From: Saprolegnia diclina VS20
Taxonomy: Eukaryota > Oomycota > Saprolegniomycetes > Saprolegniales > Saprolegniaceae
NCBI RefSeq assembly: GCF_000281045.1
Contig: NW_008246116.1
Coordinates: 288,255 to 352,254 of the forward strand
DNA length: 64,000 bases
Reading direction: 5' to 3'
Below the pieces are notes generated by a model. It saw nothing but the letters and a program-made list of their open reading frames with translations. It was not told the DNA's origin and did no database searches. Numbering within the stretch: position 1 is the stretch's first letter; every line of letters starts with the position of its first letter. This document shows, piece by piece, positions 43,692-56,104 of this stretch. A program made the position numbers and the translations under genes.

Positions 43692-46600
43692 TGCGGGCGT
43701 TGGCGAGAGCCAAAATGTCGTTGAAAATTGCCGGGGTCTGGACGGACGCGCGTCGGAGTCGGCGCAGATGCGTTTCTGCGACATCCAGCCGACGCTGCGT
43801 AATCGCCTTCAAAATGGCGCGCTCGAGATCGGTGTCGTTCTCGACTTCTTCCCTTGTGTCGGACGTTTTTGGTGGTACGTCGATCTGCATTTGTACTGGG
43901 CGAGGCAGCCCGAGCTCGTCCTGGATCGATGGCGGCAGCTCGTCCCAAATACTTGCATCGATCTGGGACAGCGGCGGGGGACTTGGTACACGACGTGCCG
44001 GGCTTGGCGCACGGCGTGGCGGGCTTCGTGTTGGGCGCTTGGGGGGCCGGGGGGGCACCCCCGAGGCCAACGCTGCGGGTTTGCGCTTGACAGAGACGTC
44101 GCGTAGCTGTGCAGGCTTGCGAAAGGTCTGGCGAATCTCTTGCTGAATGGACGGTGGGAGCTCACTTAGGACGTCCGTGTCGATCTGCGAGTAGGAGGAT
44201 GGCCATTGTTTCTCGGGGGCCCCGGTTCTGCGCGACTTTGGGAGCGATGTCAGAATCTCGTCTCGCAGCTCCCGAGGCAGTGTCTCGAGTACGTCGTGGT
44301 CGACCTGGGACAAGGAGAGCGCCAATGGGTCGGGACGTGGGCGTGTCGATGTCGTCGTCGATGGTCGTGGTGGCGTCGGCGTCGTTGCAGGTGGCGGTTG
44401 GGGTGGGGTCTCGATCGCCCGTCGGACCCATTGATCGAGACCGTTTGGTGCAACCGACGGCGGCGCGTCACCCGTACCGTTTGCCTTGCGGAGCTTGGAC
44501 GCTTGGATACCAATGCCGCGAATGTCAGTGCAGACGACGCGAAACTGCTTCCAGAGCGACGTCGCCGCTGCGAGAATGTCGGCGGCATTTGCCGACGGCG
44601 CCGGGAGTCGCGTCGTCTTGCTCACCGTGTCGACGGCGCCACAGCCCAAAAATTTGCCCTAACCACATCCTCGAGTTGAGGTGTACGCAGTCATCGTGTA
44701 CCGGCTCGACAGGAGCACCTTCCTGGCGTGTCTTGACCTTGACCGTCAGACTGCCCGCGACAAAAGCTCCTTTTACAAGGCGGGCCTGGACTTCTTTCGC
44801 GAGCTCAACCACAAACTCGAGCGCGTCCTTGTCCGTATCCAGCCGCACGCCGTAGCTGATCTCGGCCGAGAGTGACTTGGCCACTTGACTCAACTCGAGG
44901 GGCCGGTGGTCTTCACCACGCGCAAATCCCTGCAGCGTCAGTGCCGTCTTGGGACCAACGTGTGGCGTGAGGTCAGTAACACTCCAGCGTTGCAGCTCGG
45001 CGCACGTGGTGATGTGGAGCTCGTCTAGCTTTTGCTGGGTCACGTGCCTACTCAGGGGTTTGGCACACGACACTACGCACTCGACGTACCCGACACCCGG
45101 AAGATCCCGCACCGACAACGGGTCGACGTACACGGCCGCGTCCTTGGCAGCAATCGCAAACACCTTGTCGGGCTTGGCTTGCTTGGTCGCAAGCCTAGGC
45201 ATGCGCCGTTATTGCATGCACTGGTAGAGAGGGCTAGGGGAGGGGTAGGGTACCGGGCCAACAGAATGTTGTGGGCGACTCCAACGCTGGCCGTGCACTT
45301 GGTGTGGTCCCAAATCGCTGCACGAATGGCATGGGCCAGTGCGAGGCCATTTGCGCCTTTGGGGAACTCGAGAAACGCCTCGTCGCAGCTCACGGCGTGG
45401 ACGGCTGGCGTAAACCGGTAAAAGATGCGGTAAACATCGCACGAAATGCGCTCAATGGCCTCGAAATCGTACGGTAGCACGACCAGATCCGGACAGAGGC
45501 CTTTGGCCTACGAGTGAAGCGGATCAAATCACGGGTTCTTGTACCAGGAAATGATCGATACGCGCTCCATAAACATGCCGGCGCGGAGCCCACGCGCGCG
45601 GGCGACGTAGTTGCACGACGAAATTTCCGACGTGCCTTTCTTCTTGGGCTCGTTCGCAGGCTATCGAATAGCAATCGAAGTTGGCTCGAGAGATACGGTA
45701 ATACCTGGGGCGTATCGTGGGACGAGTAGCCCGAGTGCGCGACAGCGACCGGGACAGTCTTGTACACTGGCGGGAGATTGCGCACAGCGACCGAGACAAA
45801 AAAGCAGTCCATGTCGACGTGCAAGATCACGCGCTCGGTGCTCTCGCAGTGCCCGTACTGCGAGGCAACGAATGGCGGCGCCGACGCCATGAGCTCAGCC
45901 GCGTGCGCCTGGAAAAAACTCTTCCACGACCCAATGTGGTGCAGCCGCGAGTTGTCAAAGAAATGACGCACAAAAGCCGGGATACCGTCCCGCGTCGAGA
46001 GTGCACGCGTCGCTTTGGGCGGACTACTGCGCGGCTTGGGCGGACTACTGCGCGGCTTGGGCGGACTAGTGCGTGTCGGCGACGTCGGTGCCTCGGTCCC
46101 CACCGGCGTTTGGGAGACCGACGGCAACGGTGATGCCACGACGGGTGGCAGAGGTGGAATTGGTGGTGTCGGCGGGTGGTCAAGTCGCGGCGTTGGCACC
46201 TTGAAGTGTCCAGATGGTGCTTGGACTTGCGGCGCGAACGGCGGCACTGACGGCGCGAAGGGCGACTGTTGCGATGCTGGCCGCGCGGCAGGTGCGGAGG
46301 TCACGCGAGGTGCTGGTGGCGCGGTAAAAGTAGGCAACGCGGGAGGTACTGGCAAAGTGGTTTGAGCTGGAGTCGTCGCCAGTGGCGCGAGTTGCAGCGT
46401 CTGTTGGCCGACCGCGCGGTAGCCTGCGTACAAGTAGGGCTGCGTCCGGCACACCCGGCCTTTCTCGATGCTGTCGAGGATCCATTTTGGGTGGAGGACG
46501 GGCAGTGGCTTCCGGGCGCGCCTACAAAAGTACGTTGACGAGGCGCTTGCAACAGCGGACGTACAAGAGCTCCTTGAGCTTGGACTCGGCGACGTGCGTT

Positions 46601-46863
46601 GCAATCATGTGGGTGACGCGACTCGTGTGGTACGCTTCGTACTGGCCACCGTGCTGCAAGATGAGCTGGCGCAGCTCTTCTCGCGGCGGCTCGGTGTGGC
46701 CGTTGACAAAGATCACGACGCCGTCCAAGAGGCGGTCGAGCCGCCCGATGCCGTCGTTCTGGCCGCGCAGCTTGCGAATCTTGGACGCCATGTACTGGCC
46801 AAAGCTCAGGTTGGGCGCCTTCTTGCTGAAGAGCGGCGGCGGCGCCTGTCCCGTCGCGTCCAT
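43612..46863 (-). CDS. REV1: DNA repair protein REV1 (Y-family deoxycytidyl transferase)
   Basis: Exons 46565-46863, 45705-46521, 45562-45660, 45254-45507, 44702-45194 and 43612-44658 give 1002 aa. A BRCT domain (about residues 25-130) has LLDGVVIFVNGHTEPPREE and HPKWILDSIEKGRV. A Pro-rich linker follows. The Y-family polymerase begins HVDMDCFFVSVAV, with the SCDE motif (AVSCDEAFLEFP) and the thumb DLPGVGY. Three ubiquitin-binding motifs follow (VLETLPRELRDEI, VLSELPPSIQQEI, IWDELPPSIQDEL). The C-terminal four-helix domain comes last (LERAILKAITQRRLDVAETH). Role: dCMP insertion opposite abasic or bulky lesions and scaffold for other translesion polymerases in the nucleus. The intron at 44659-44701 is preferred over a 28-nt alternative. 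TTATCCGGATA is at 46928-46938, 65 bp upstream. Confidence 0.95.
46015..46073 (-). repeat. 21-nt tandem repeat inside REV1
   Basis: A 21-nt unit (TTGGGCGGACTACTG + CGCGGC on the plus strand) is repeated in tandem at 46015-46035 and 46036-46056, with a partial third copy to 46073. It encodes PPKPRSS repeats in the Pro-rich linker between BRCT and polymerase domains. Length polymorphism is likely. Confidence 0.85.
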
Positions 46864-47654
46864 CGTTGTCGATCCGACAAGGGCGCGAGACAGGCTGAGA
46901 TGCTCACTCGCGGCAAAACTCCACAGTTTATCCGGATACATGACAAAACGCCGACTTGGGTTCAAAATTGCATCCGAATTGAGTTTCAGGTCCCAACGAC
47001 AATCGAGTTGCAGATGGCACTTGTCCATCAACGCGCGTCTCGAGGTTGCTGCTGCGTAGGAGGAGCAGCGTCCAGGGCAGACTAAAGTACTCTGCTGCGC
47101 GCGGCATCGAGCTTGAGAGACCAACGTGGTGGTGGTCGAATTCAACAACGGACGCAAAGGCCATGGTCATCGGCTGGTACGAGTTGAGTCGGGGCGAGCG
47201 TAGCGTCTGGGATGCGGTGCGTTTGGCGATCGTCACCGTGCAGCCCAGGAATGACGTCGTCAGCCGCAAGGTTCAGTGACCCAAACATGTCGAGTGGCTT
47301 CCGCTCGAGCCCGTCCACCTAGCGCCCAACCTTGCTACTGACCACGGTAGACAGACAAGAGAATAGCATTTCATCGATCCATCGAGTTGCGCCTCGTAGT
47401 ATCGACTACTAGTACGAAAGCTGCCTGTGACGCCTTAGTCGACTACTAGTACATTTTGTCCGTGTTGAAGAGTCCTTGGTATAGCTAGGTGACGCGGCTT
47501 CCTAATTCATCCGCCGTGACAGACTCGTCCATGAAGACTGCAGTACGATGGGGCACGCCACTCGGTCGAAAGGTCGGGGGTTGCGTTGCGTGCGATTAGC
47601 CCCGGTATTTTTGTAGCGATCTTTTGCAGTTTCTCGCCATTTGGGATTTCACCA
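46864..47654. promoter_or_regulatory. Divergent region between REV1 and myosin
   Basis: About 790 bp. It holds the ATCCGGA element at 46928-46938 and a direct repeat TCGACTACTAGTAC at 47402-47415 and 47439-47452. No gene is supported here. Confidence 0.5.
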
Positions 47655-50600
47655 ATGTTTGGCCGGTCCAAGGTGCAAGAGCTCACGAAGAAGCCGTCGA
47701 GCATCACGGTGGGGAAGCCGGCGCTGGCCAAGAAGGCGACCGACGGACCGCGGAAGCCCGTCCACGCGCTCGGGGTCGATGCCATGCACCTCCAGGTAGC
47801 CATCATCCCGAGCTCAGGAGCATGATGAGGCGTAGCCTGGCGCGCGGGTGTGGGTCCCGGACAGCAAGGAGCTCTGGCGTGTCGGCGAGATCGAGACGCT
47901 TCTGCCCGATGGCAGCGCCAACGTCTTCGTCCCCGACAGCCCTGACGACAAGCACCAGGTACATCCTCCTCTGCCGGAAGCGCGCGATGGCATGCGTTGC
48001 AGGTCGTGGCGACGGCAGCGATGCTCGCGTTTGACCCGTCGCACTTGGTGGACCACACGGACATTGCGCAGATGAACAATATGCACGAAGCGCCACTGCT
48101 GAGCGTGCTCCACCGGCGGTACCTCGCAGACGCGATCTACACGTTCACGACCGACATCTTGATCTCGGTCAACCCGTACAAGAGCATTCCGCTGCTGTAC
48201 GACGTCATGGGCTTTATGGAAGCCACCAAGTCGCAAGCCGACTGCGAGATCAAGAAGCCCCATTTGTTTACGATCGCCGAAAAGGCCTACCGGGACATGC
48301 GCAACGCGCGGTGTGGCGAGACGAACCCGCAGTCGATCGTTGTGAGCGGCGAGAGCGGTGCGGGCAAGACCGAAGCGTCCAAGCACATTATGAAGTACCT
48401 CGCGGTTGCGAGCAAGCTGGCCGAGGGTGGAAAGACGTCCAAAGCCGACGCGTCGCTGCACGAGAAGATCGAGGAGTGCGTCCTCCTCTCCAACCACGTC
48501 CTCGAGTCGTTTGGGAACGCCAAGGTACACGCGCTTATGGACATTGATGTGTCGATATGAGTGGTAGACGTCGCGCAACGACAACAGCAGTCGCTTTGGC
48601 AAGTACATTCAGATCCTCTACAACGGCGACGGGCGCATGAACGGCGTTGCCATCAAACACTTTTTGCTCGAGAAGACGCGGATCGTGGCGCCCGAGACTA
48701 ACGAACGCAACTACCACGTCTTTTACCAGGTACACCACAACTGCAATCTCGAAATGCAATATCAAAGTGCAAACTCAAAGTGCAACCTTGTTAAATATTC
48801 TGATGGGACTAGATGCTTGCCGGCTTGGATGCGAACGAACGGGCCGCGCTCGAGCTCCAGGATGCAGCCCACTACAACTTTTTGACGTACGGCAACTGCC
48901 TCGAGATCGACGGCGTCGACGATGCGAGCGACTTTCGTGTGCTGCGCGCGTCGATGACGCAGCTCGGCTTTGCGCCGTCGACGCAACAAGAGATCTTTCA
49001 GGTGCTCGCGGGTGTCCTCAAGCTCGGGAATGCGCGGTTTTCCCTTCGCGCCGACGACCGCGAAGCGTGCCAGTTTGCCACGAGTGCGTCGTCGCGTTTG
49101 CCGCTGCTAGACTCATGCTGCTACATAGACGTCCCTGTCGCCAAGATTGCGGGGTTGTTTCGCGTCGCGGCCGACGAGCTCGAGGACAAGATGACGACCC
49201 AAACAACGGTGACGGGTCGCGGCTCGATCCTCCGCATCAAGCTTTCGTACACCGTCTTCATTGGGTGAGCATAGGTTGATGGCTGTGGCGTAGGTGCGAC
49301 CAAGCCGAGGTCGCCAAGCAAGCGTTATGCAAGTATCTCTACGGCGAGATCTTCAACTACATCATCAGCCGCCTCAACGCCATGTGCGGCGAGCACACCA
49401 AGCCTGGAAAGCACCCGTTCATTGGCATCCTCGACATCTTTGGGTTCGAGATCATGCCCACCAACAGCTTCGAGCAGCTCTGCATCAACTTTGCCAACGA
49501 GATGCTCCAACAGCAGTTTAACCGCCACGTCTTTGTCCTCGAGCAGGTACGTCTTGTTTTCACGCTATAAGTGCTTGAAGATACAACGCTTTATGCAGGA
49601 GCGGTATGCGTCTGAAGGCATCTCGGTCTCGGTCATCGAGTTTCAAGACAACCAGGCAAGGCAACTGGATTCTTTGAATCCAGATTCTGATGGCTGGTGT
49701 AGGAATGCTTGGACTTGATCCAGAAATCCCCCGCAGGAATCTTTCCGCTTTTGGACGAGCAAATCATGCTCAAGCGCAAGACCACGGACCGCCAGTTGCT
49801 CAACATCTATCACCAGGTCGACTGTGACGAGCCTGTGCACCGAGCACCACTGATCATGTATGATTAGACGCATCTGGACAAGCACCCGCACTACGCCAAG
49901 CCCCGATTTGAGTCGGATGATTTCGTCATCAAGCACTATGCGGGCGACGTCACGTACTCGGTCCACGGGTTTGTGTCCAAGAACACGGACAATCTCCACG
50001 AAGACTTGGTCGAGCTGCTTCGGACGAGGTAGTGTATATGTTTCCCGTCCGAGTCCAACACGAGCGTCCTGTAGCCAGTTGCCGGTGCTGAGCGCGATCT
50101 TTGCACCTGCCCCGCAGCCGATATCGTTGCGGCACTGCGAGAGCAGTGGCACGCCGACACACCGGCGCCAAGTGAGCGTCGCCCTCGTCGGGTCCAACAC
50201 GGTTGCGAGCAAGTTTCGAACACAAGTATTCTATCAATTTATCGACTTGGGGAATTGATGTTTGGTAGCTCACGGGGCTCATGGAGATGCTTGGCAGCAC
50301 GACGCCCCACTACATCAAGTGCATCAAGCCCAACAACATCAAGTTTGCCGGCGGCTTTAGCTCGCAGCTCGTGCGCGATCAGCTCGTCTACGGCGGCATT
50401 CTGGAAGTCATCAAGATTCGACAGCAAGGGTACCCGATCCGCCGGTACCGTGGCCTCGATTTTTGTCCGTGGATACCATTCTTGATGTTGGAGTAGACCC
50501 TTTAACGACTTTTATCAAACGTTTGCGATGCTGTTGCGCGGCCGACGTCGCGCCGAGGGACCGGCCACAGACACGATCGAGCTTGTCCGGTCGATCTGCG

Positions 50601-53600
50601 AGTCGTCGCTGCTGCCGAATGCCTTCCAGATTGGCAAGCGCGAGGTATCTTTGCAAAGTGCCTCGAAGTCATCGCTGCATGCGTTCGTAGGTGTACCTGC
50701 GTTACGGGCAGCTCGAGCTGCTTCAGTCGGTCTTGACTGGTATCAAGGGCGAGATCGCAACCGTGCTGCAGTCCAAGTTTTGGCGTTGCCACTCGCTTCG
50801 CAGACGGTATCAGCAACTTCGCACTCGCGTCATTACGCTCCAAGCCAAGTGGCGTCAGCGAGCGGCCACCAAGTCGTACGCGGCCCTGCAGCACTATACC
50901 CGCAAACTTCAGGTTGAACTATGTGACGCCAGATTGCACTTGCAAAATGATATGTGACGCAGGCGAATCGACGCTGCAAGACGCTTTTGCGCCTGTACGC
51001 GCGCAAACAAGCAGCCGCGATCCGGCTGCATGCGATTGCTCGGGGCTTTGCCACTCGCCAGTACGCATGCCTAGTTTGTGTCTCGGGAAATGAAACGTAT
51101 GACGTGGCAGGCGCCTGGTGCGGCAGGCCAAGATGCAGACTGCCGCGATTGCAATCCAGCGTATTGCACGAGGATTTCTTCAGCGCACCAAGGCCGAGCG
51201 CGCGCTGCGCTGCCGCATCAACAGCGCGGTGACCCTCCAAGCGCGCTTCCGGGGCTACCTCCAGCTCCGCCGCTTCCACCGCATGTACGAGTCGGCCGTG
51301 ACGATCCAAGCGCTGTTCCGTGCGCATCGCAACCGCCAGCAGTACCTCCGTGGCAAGGTACCGTCCTCTTGTTCCGAGAAAGGCCAACACGTCGCAGGCT
51401 GCGATGGTGGCGTCCCAAGCGCTCATCCGCAAGATTCTGCAGCGGAAGCGCTTCATGCACCAGCGCCGCATGGTCATTCGTCTTCAAGTACGTCACCAGC
51501 CTCCTCAAGAGTACCCTATACAGGCTGCGATGCTAGGCGTTTGCTCGCATGGTGCCGCCGCGAGGTCGCTACAGTCGCCTGCGCACCGCAACGGTGCTCG
51601 TGCAAAGCTTACGCCGCGGCTACACCCAGCGGCGCCGGTACCTCGCGCAGCAGCACGCCCGTGCCACGTTGCGGTCGCACCTCGTCATGTATGTGCACAA
51701 GCGACGCTTCCGCGTGCTCCGTTGCAGCACAATCCGCATTCAGGTATCAAGCTAGAGACGTGTGGTGATGGTGCAGCATGGTTTGTAGCGTGCGCTGCGT
51801 GTGTACTTGAGCCGTCGCGCGTATATTCACGCTCAGCGAAGTGTGCGCAAGCTCCAACGCACCGTGCGGGCCTATTTGCGCCGTCGCCGTCTCGCCATAA
51901 TGCTCCAGCACCTTCGCGACGCTTGTGTCCGGCGCGACGCGGATGCTGTGATCCTGGCGCTACGTCTCTCGCCCGAATACATTTACATCCGACACAAGGC
52001 CGCCGAGATGCGGTCGCTTCTTCACGTTGCCGCGTGCGCCGGCGACTTGAACGTCGTCAAGTACATTTGCTTGCACGCCCTCGAGACGCTCCATGCGCGC
52101 AACGCAGCGGGGCACATGCCGCTTCATGACGCGTGTCTGGCGTCGCGCTTGGACGTGGTCAAGTTTCTCGTTGCCTTCGCCGCCGAGAAGGCGCCCATGG
52201 ATCCCGCCTTTGACGACGGCGACGAACGAGGCATGACCGACAGCCGCCGTCTCCGCGAAGCGTCCAAGTCGTACATTACGAGCGCGGTCGATGCCAATGG
52301 CGTCACGGTGCACACGGGGTTCCTCAAGAAGCGCCGCGAAGCTTCGCGCTGGTCCAAGCGCTTTGTGGCCCTTCGCAACACGCACAATGTACCCGAACTG
52401 CACTATTTCAAGTCGAAATCGCAGACCAAGAGGTCGATTCAACCGTCAAATGTGATATGGTATCGCATTCGATGTGCGTAGTGACAAGGTCCTCGACATG
52501 CGCAAAGCGCTTTTCAAGAAATGCGCCGACATTCCGTTTGCGTTTGAAGTGCACTCGCCCGAGCTCCTCGAAGGGTATAGTAAGGGACAAGCAAAGATTT
52601 GTTTCCTTAGTCGTCGACATAGACGCAACCGCGAGGGCCGACTTTACTTTCAGGCCGAGAGCGAACTCGAGCTCCAAATGTGGCTCGCCTGCCTTCGCGA
52701 CACCGTGCCCACAAGTCTCGAGCACCGGTAGTGGATACGACTTTGCACTTGGCCTTTCTGAGTTTGCACTTGTAGGCTCTTTGCGATGCAGCGTTCAAGC
52801 GCTAGCATGCACTTTGTGAGTCGGTCGCAGCAGCAAGCGTGGTGCAACGTGCCGACGCGCGACGGCGAGAGTCCGCTGCACCTTGCGGTCCTTGGCAAGA
52901 CGACAGCCGACCCGCGGGATGCTGTGAAAGCCGCGTTGTGGTTCCTTGAGAACACGGCGTCGGTCGACAAGCTGCCATCATCGCGCAAGAAGTCACTTAA
53001 ACAAGTGATTCAAGAAACGAACCAAGTCCTCTCACCGCTTCTAAGCCCGACGACAAAGCTCGACTCGGCCGAAATCGACGCCATCAAGCTAGTGCTCTGG
53101 CTCGTCGAGCACGGTGCTGACATGAACCGCATCTCGAGCCTCGCCAAGAAGACACCACTCAAGCTTGCAATCGAGCGCAACTACCACACGCTCGCCAAGG
53201 TACAGTCTTCATACGTTCAATGTCTCAAGGGGATATGTAGTTTTTGCTGGATCGGGGTGCAACGACGGCCGAGCTCTCGCCGTTCGAGCTCACTGTCGTC
53301 CAGTCGCTCAAAGCCGAGCTGGCCAAGATTGTCGTCACGAGCGTTCAGTCGAGCGCGTCGAAGAAAGGCGAGACGCCCATGGTCTTCCTCATGAAGCAGC
53401 CCGGCCTCGTGCGCCACAGCTCGTACCTCTCGGTCTACGTCGAACAGATCGGCTTGCCAAACGCCCAGCACCTCTCCCGTCCGCGCGTCATTGTCTCCGT
53501 CTACGGTACACACATCTATCGTGGTGCACATGGCTGAGGCGAACGCCAGACGTATCGAAAAACTTGATTGAGAAGAAGCAGCTCGTGACGTGTCTGCCGC

Positions 53601-53954
53601 TGGCCCAAACGTCGCTGCTCTACTATGGCTTTACCTGGTTCATGCAGACGCCGTTCGAGAACCTCCCATCTGGTACACGTATAACTCGAGCACAGTATCT
53701 TGATTGTCTTGCCAGGAGCGTTTATCGTGTTCGAAGTCCAAGCCGCGTCCAAGCTCGCAGACGACATGCCGAGCTCGCCCAAGTTCAACGAGACGCAGGA
53801 CATTTGCTGGACGTTCATTCACATTGACCAGCGCTCAACGACGACGTGCGCGCTCAACGCCGAAATGTACGCGCACCCGGTCGACCTCAAGTTCAAGAAG
53901 CTCCAGCGCTTTGACGCGTTCATCTCCGGCGACATCTCGGTCCTCCACGGCTAA
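47655..53954 (+). CDS. Unconventional myosin with IQ, ankyrin, PH and C2-like tail
   Basis: I reconstruct 25 exons closing to 1721 aa: 47655-47795, 47836-47958, 48003-48524, 48568-48729, 48813-49083, 49129-49246, 49294-49546, 49599-49655, 49703-49816, 49868-50028, 50075-50225, 50269-50444, 50497-50644, 50691-50912, 50963-51060, 51111-51357, 51398-51487, 51537-51743, 51789-52444, 52482-52574, 52623-52727, 52776-53199, 53241-53505, 53550-53672 and 53716-53954. The motor (about residues 60-800) has P-loop [12 protein letters not shown], switch [11 protein letters not shown], switch [22 protein letters not shown] and the actin-site region [11 protein letters not shown]-like repeats follow ([41 protein letters not shown]). 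Then ankyrin repeats ([34 protein letters not shown]), a PH-like domain ([19 protein letters not shown]), more ankyrin-like sequence and a C-terminal beta-sandwich resembling C2 ([22 protein letters not shown]). Role: actin motor, probably membrane-linked. The intron at 49656-49702 is GC-AG. Confidence 0.93.
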
Positions 53955-54132
53955 GACCTTCCTTCATATATGAATCTCTCTACGATTTGCTTGCATATTC
54001 TATATGTCATTCATGGATCAGCTGTGTCTCGGTCTGCACGGGAGCGTTGAAAGATTGAAGGTTGAATGATTGATATGGACAACGTTTACCAACTAGAGTC
54101 GACCACGCTCGCGTCGGAGCTCTATCCGAGCG

Positions 54133-56104
54133 CTAGACGGTGCTGGCGACGGGAGGACCGAACCGCCCGATGGTCGAGAACCAAGTTGAGAAGCCAATCG
54201 CGGCCAAAAGAACGGCGCTGAGCGACACAAAGACGAGCGTCCTAAAGGCGTGCGGGTCGGCGAACGCGATGCTCACGAGGAGCATGCCGATGTAAAAGAG
54301 CTTGGTCGTCGCGCTCTGCATCGCATTGATGGTGCCGCGGCGCTGGACTTCGACCCACTCTTGCATGATCTGCGTCTCGGCAAGATCCGCGCTCCAGAGC
54401 CACGCGCGCGAGAGGAGCACGGCCACGATCATGACGTAGTCGGTGATCTGCACCTGCCCAAACAGGAGAAAGGACGCACCGACTGGCAGTAGCGTGAGCC
54501 AGAAGAGCCAGACGCTCACGACAGCGACGCGCTCGACGCTGCCAATTCGTTGCACAAGCAGCGGAAACAGCAGCGTGCCGAGGAGACCAAAGAGCGCGCC
54601 AAGACCCGACGTGGCACCTAAGCATATTCCATCGAGGTGAGAGAGCTCTCCAAATGAACAGAGAGGAGAGTGTACCGAGGAGGGAGAGCGCGACGCCGCG
54701 CCATTGCAAATACGCAATGTTGAGGCCGCTGCCCGAGAGCACCGTCATGTAGAGTGCGCAGTAGGCAAAGGAGACGAGAAACGTCGGGTGGGCTGCGTAT
54801 GCTGCCCACATGGACGTGTACTGGCGCAGCGACAAGGTGGCTTTCGGCTTGGCGCTCTCAATGTGCGACGAGTTGGCGAGCGCTGGCACGAGCGCATAGA
54901 CATCTCGCACCATGGCGTACTCGAGTGGCGCCGACATCAAGTTCCAGACACCGACCGCCGCCGCCCCTATGTCGCGATTCGAGAAGGGAGCGTAGATTGT
55001 AGAGGGAAATACCAACGGTCGCCCGGGTCATGGGGTCGGAGCCGGCATAGTCCATGAGGATACCAAAGGCCGCCGGCGCGAGCAGCTTGCATGAGAGGTC
55101 GATGCGACGCATCGTCGTGTTCCAGTCGCCGAGGCGCGTCGACGTCTCGGTCGCAATGACGACGACCCAGTCCTTCTCCAGCGACAGCGTCTGCGCGTCG
55201 CTAAACACTTGGCCGACCGCACCGAGTGCGATCGTGCACCCAAACAGCAATGTGAGCGGCCACGTCCAATTCCACTGGAGCCTAGTGGCAGGTGGCAACA
55301 CTGTGATTGGCTGTAGAAAGTGCAATTTCATACGTGGCAGCGCCATGAATGAGATAGAGCATGCAACCGAGCGTGCCGGTACTGAGCAGCACACACGCGT
55401 TCTCAACAACAATCGAGACGTTAAGGACGGTCATGCGGCTCGTGTGGTCGAGCCACTGCCCGAGCGACGGCACGGCGGCGACACCAATGACGTAGACGAC
55501 CTACGTCCGAAGATGACATCGCACAAAAAGAATCAGTTGCGTACTAGCGAAAAGACGGCGCTCGGCAGCAGCGTATTGACAAAGATCTCCATAAAGAGCA
55601 GTGGGATCGCAAACTGCCACATGCGATCGCCCTATATGATGGACACATTGTCATCTTTCGAAAAAACAGAAATTGGTATGTACCCAGGCCGACATGAAGT
55701 GGCTCGCATACATGTAGGCGTGAACACGGGCCGTGACGCATACGCCCTTTCCATCAACGAGCCGCGACGTCGGCCTACCGGTAGTCCACAAGCTAAGGGT
55801 CGTGACGTCGATGCAACAAGGCGTACGAGGACAAGAGTGCCCTCGCTTCGCTACTCGCCGCGCGGTGGTCGCGGCGGAACGCGAGGACGCAGTAGAGAAT
55901 TGGCAGCAAGGTCGCGGCGCCCACCATGGCCATCGGCAGCACAAATTCATTTGGCACAGGGCAGTCGTCGGGCGCCACGGCACAGCCTACAAACACAAGA
56001 ATGCTGTTGAATAGTCCTTGGTAAAGCTTCGTACCACCGCTGACGCTGAGGAGCGCGAGACTGGCGGCGCCAAGAAGCGCACCGATCCGAAGCGTCGCGT
56101 CCAT
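54133..56104 (-). CDS. SLC40A1: Ferroportin-like iron exporter (SLC40 family)
   Basis: Exons 55827-56104, 55684-55774, 55545-55631, 55334-55500, 55013-55281, 54676-54966 and 54133-54617 give 555 aa, close to animal ferroportin (about 570). Signature segments are ASHFMSAWGDRMWQFAIPLL, LGQWLDHTSRMTVLNVSIVV, LEKDWVVVIATETSTRLGDW, NTTMRRIDLSCKLLAPAAFG and GVWNLMSAPLEYAMVRDVY, with about 11-12 hydrophobic helices in all. Exon junctions rebuild the SAW-GDRMW motif exactly. Role: export of Fe2+ across the plasma or an organelle membrane. An N-terminal helix of 25 residues precedes the usual first motif. The 3' end faces the myosin gene 178 bp away. Confidence 0.92.

Noticed and set aside
44659..44686. 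28-nt intron in REV1
   Set aside because: Too short for this gene set. A GTAC donor 15 nt further upstream gives a typical 43-nt intron in the same phase and a better join (VEP to GKFLGCG).
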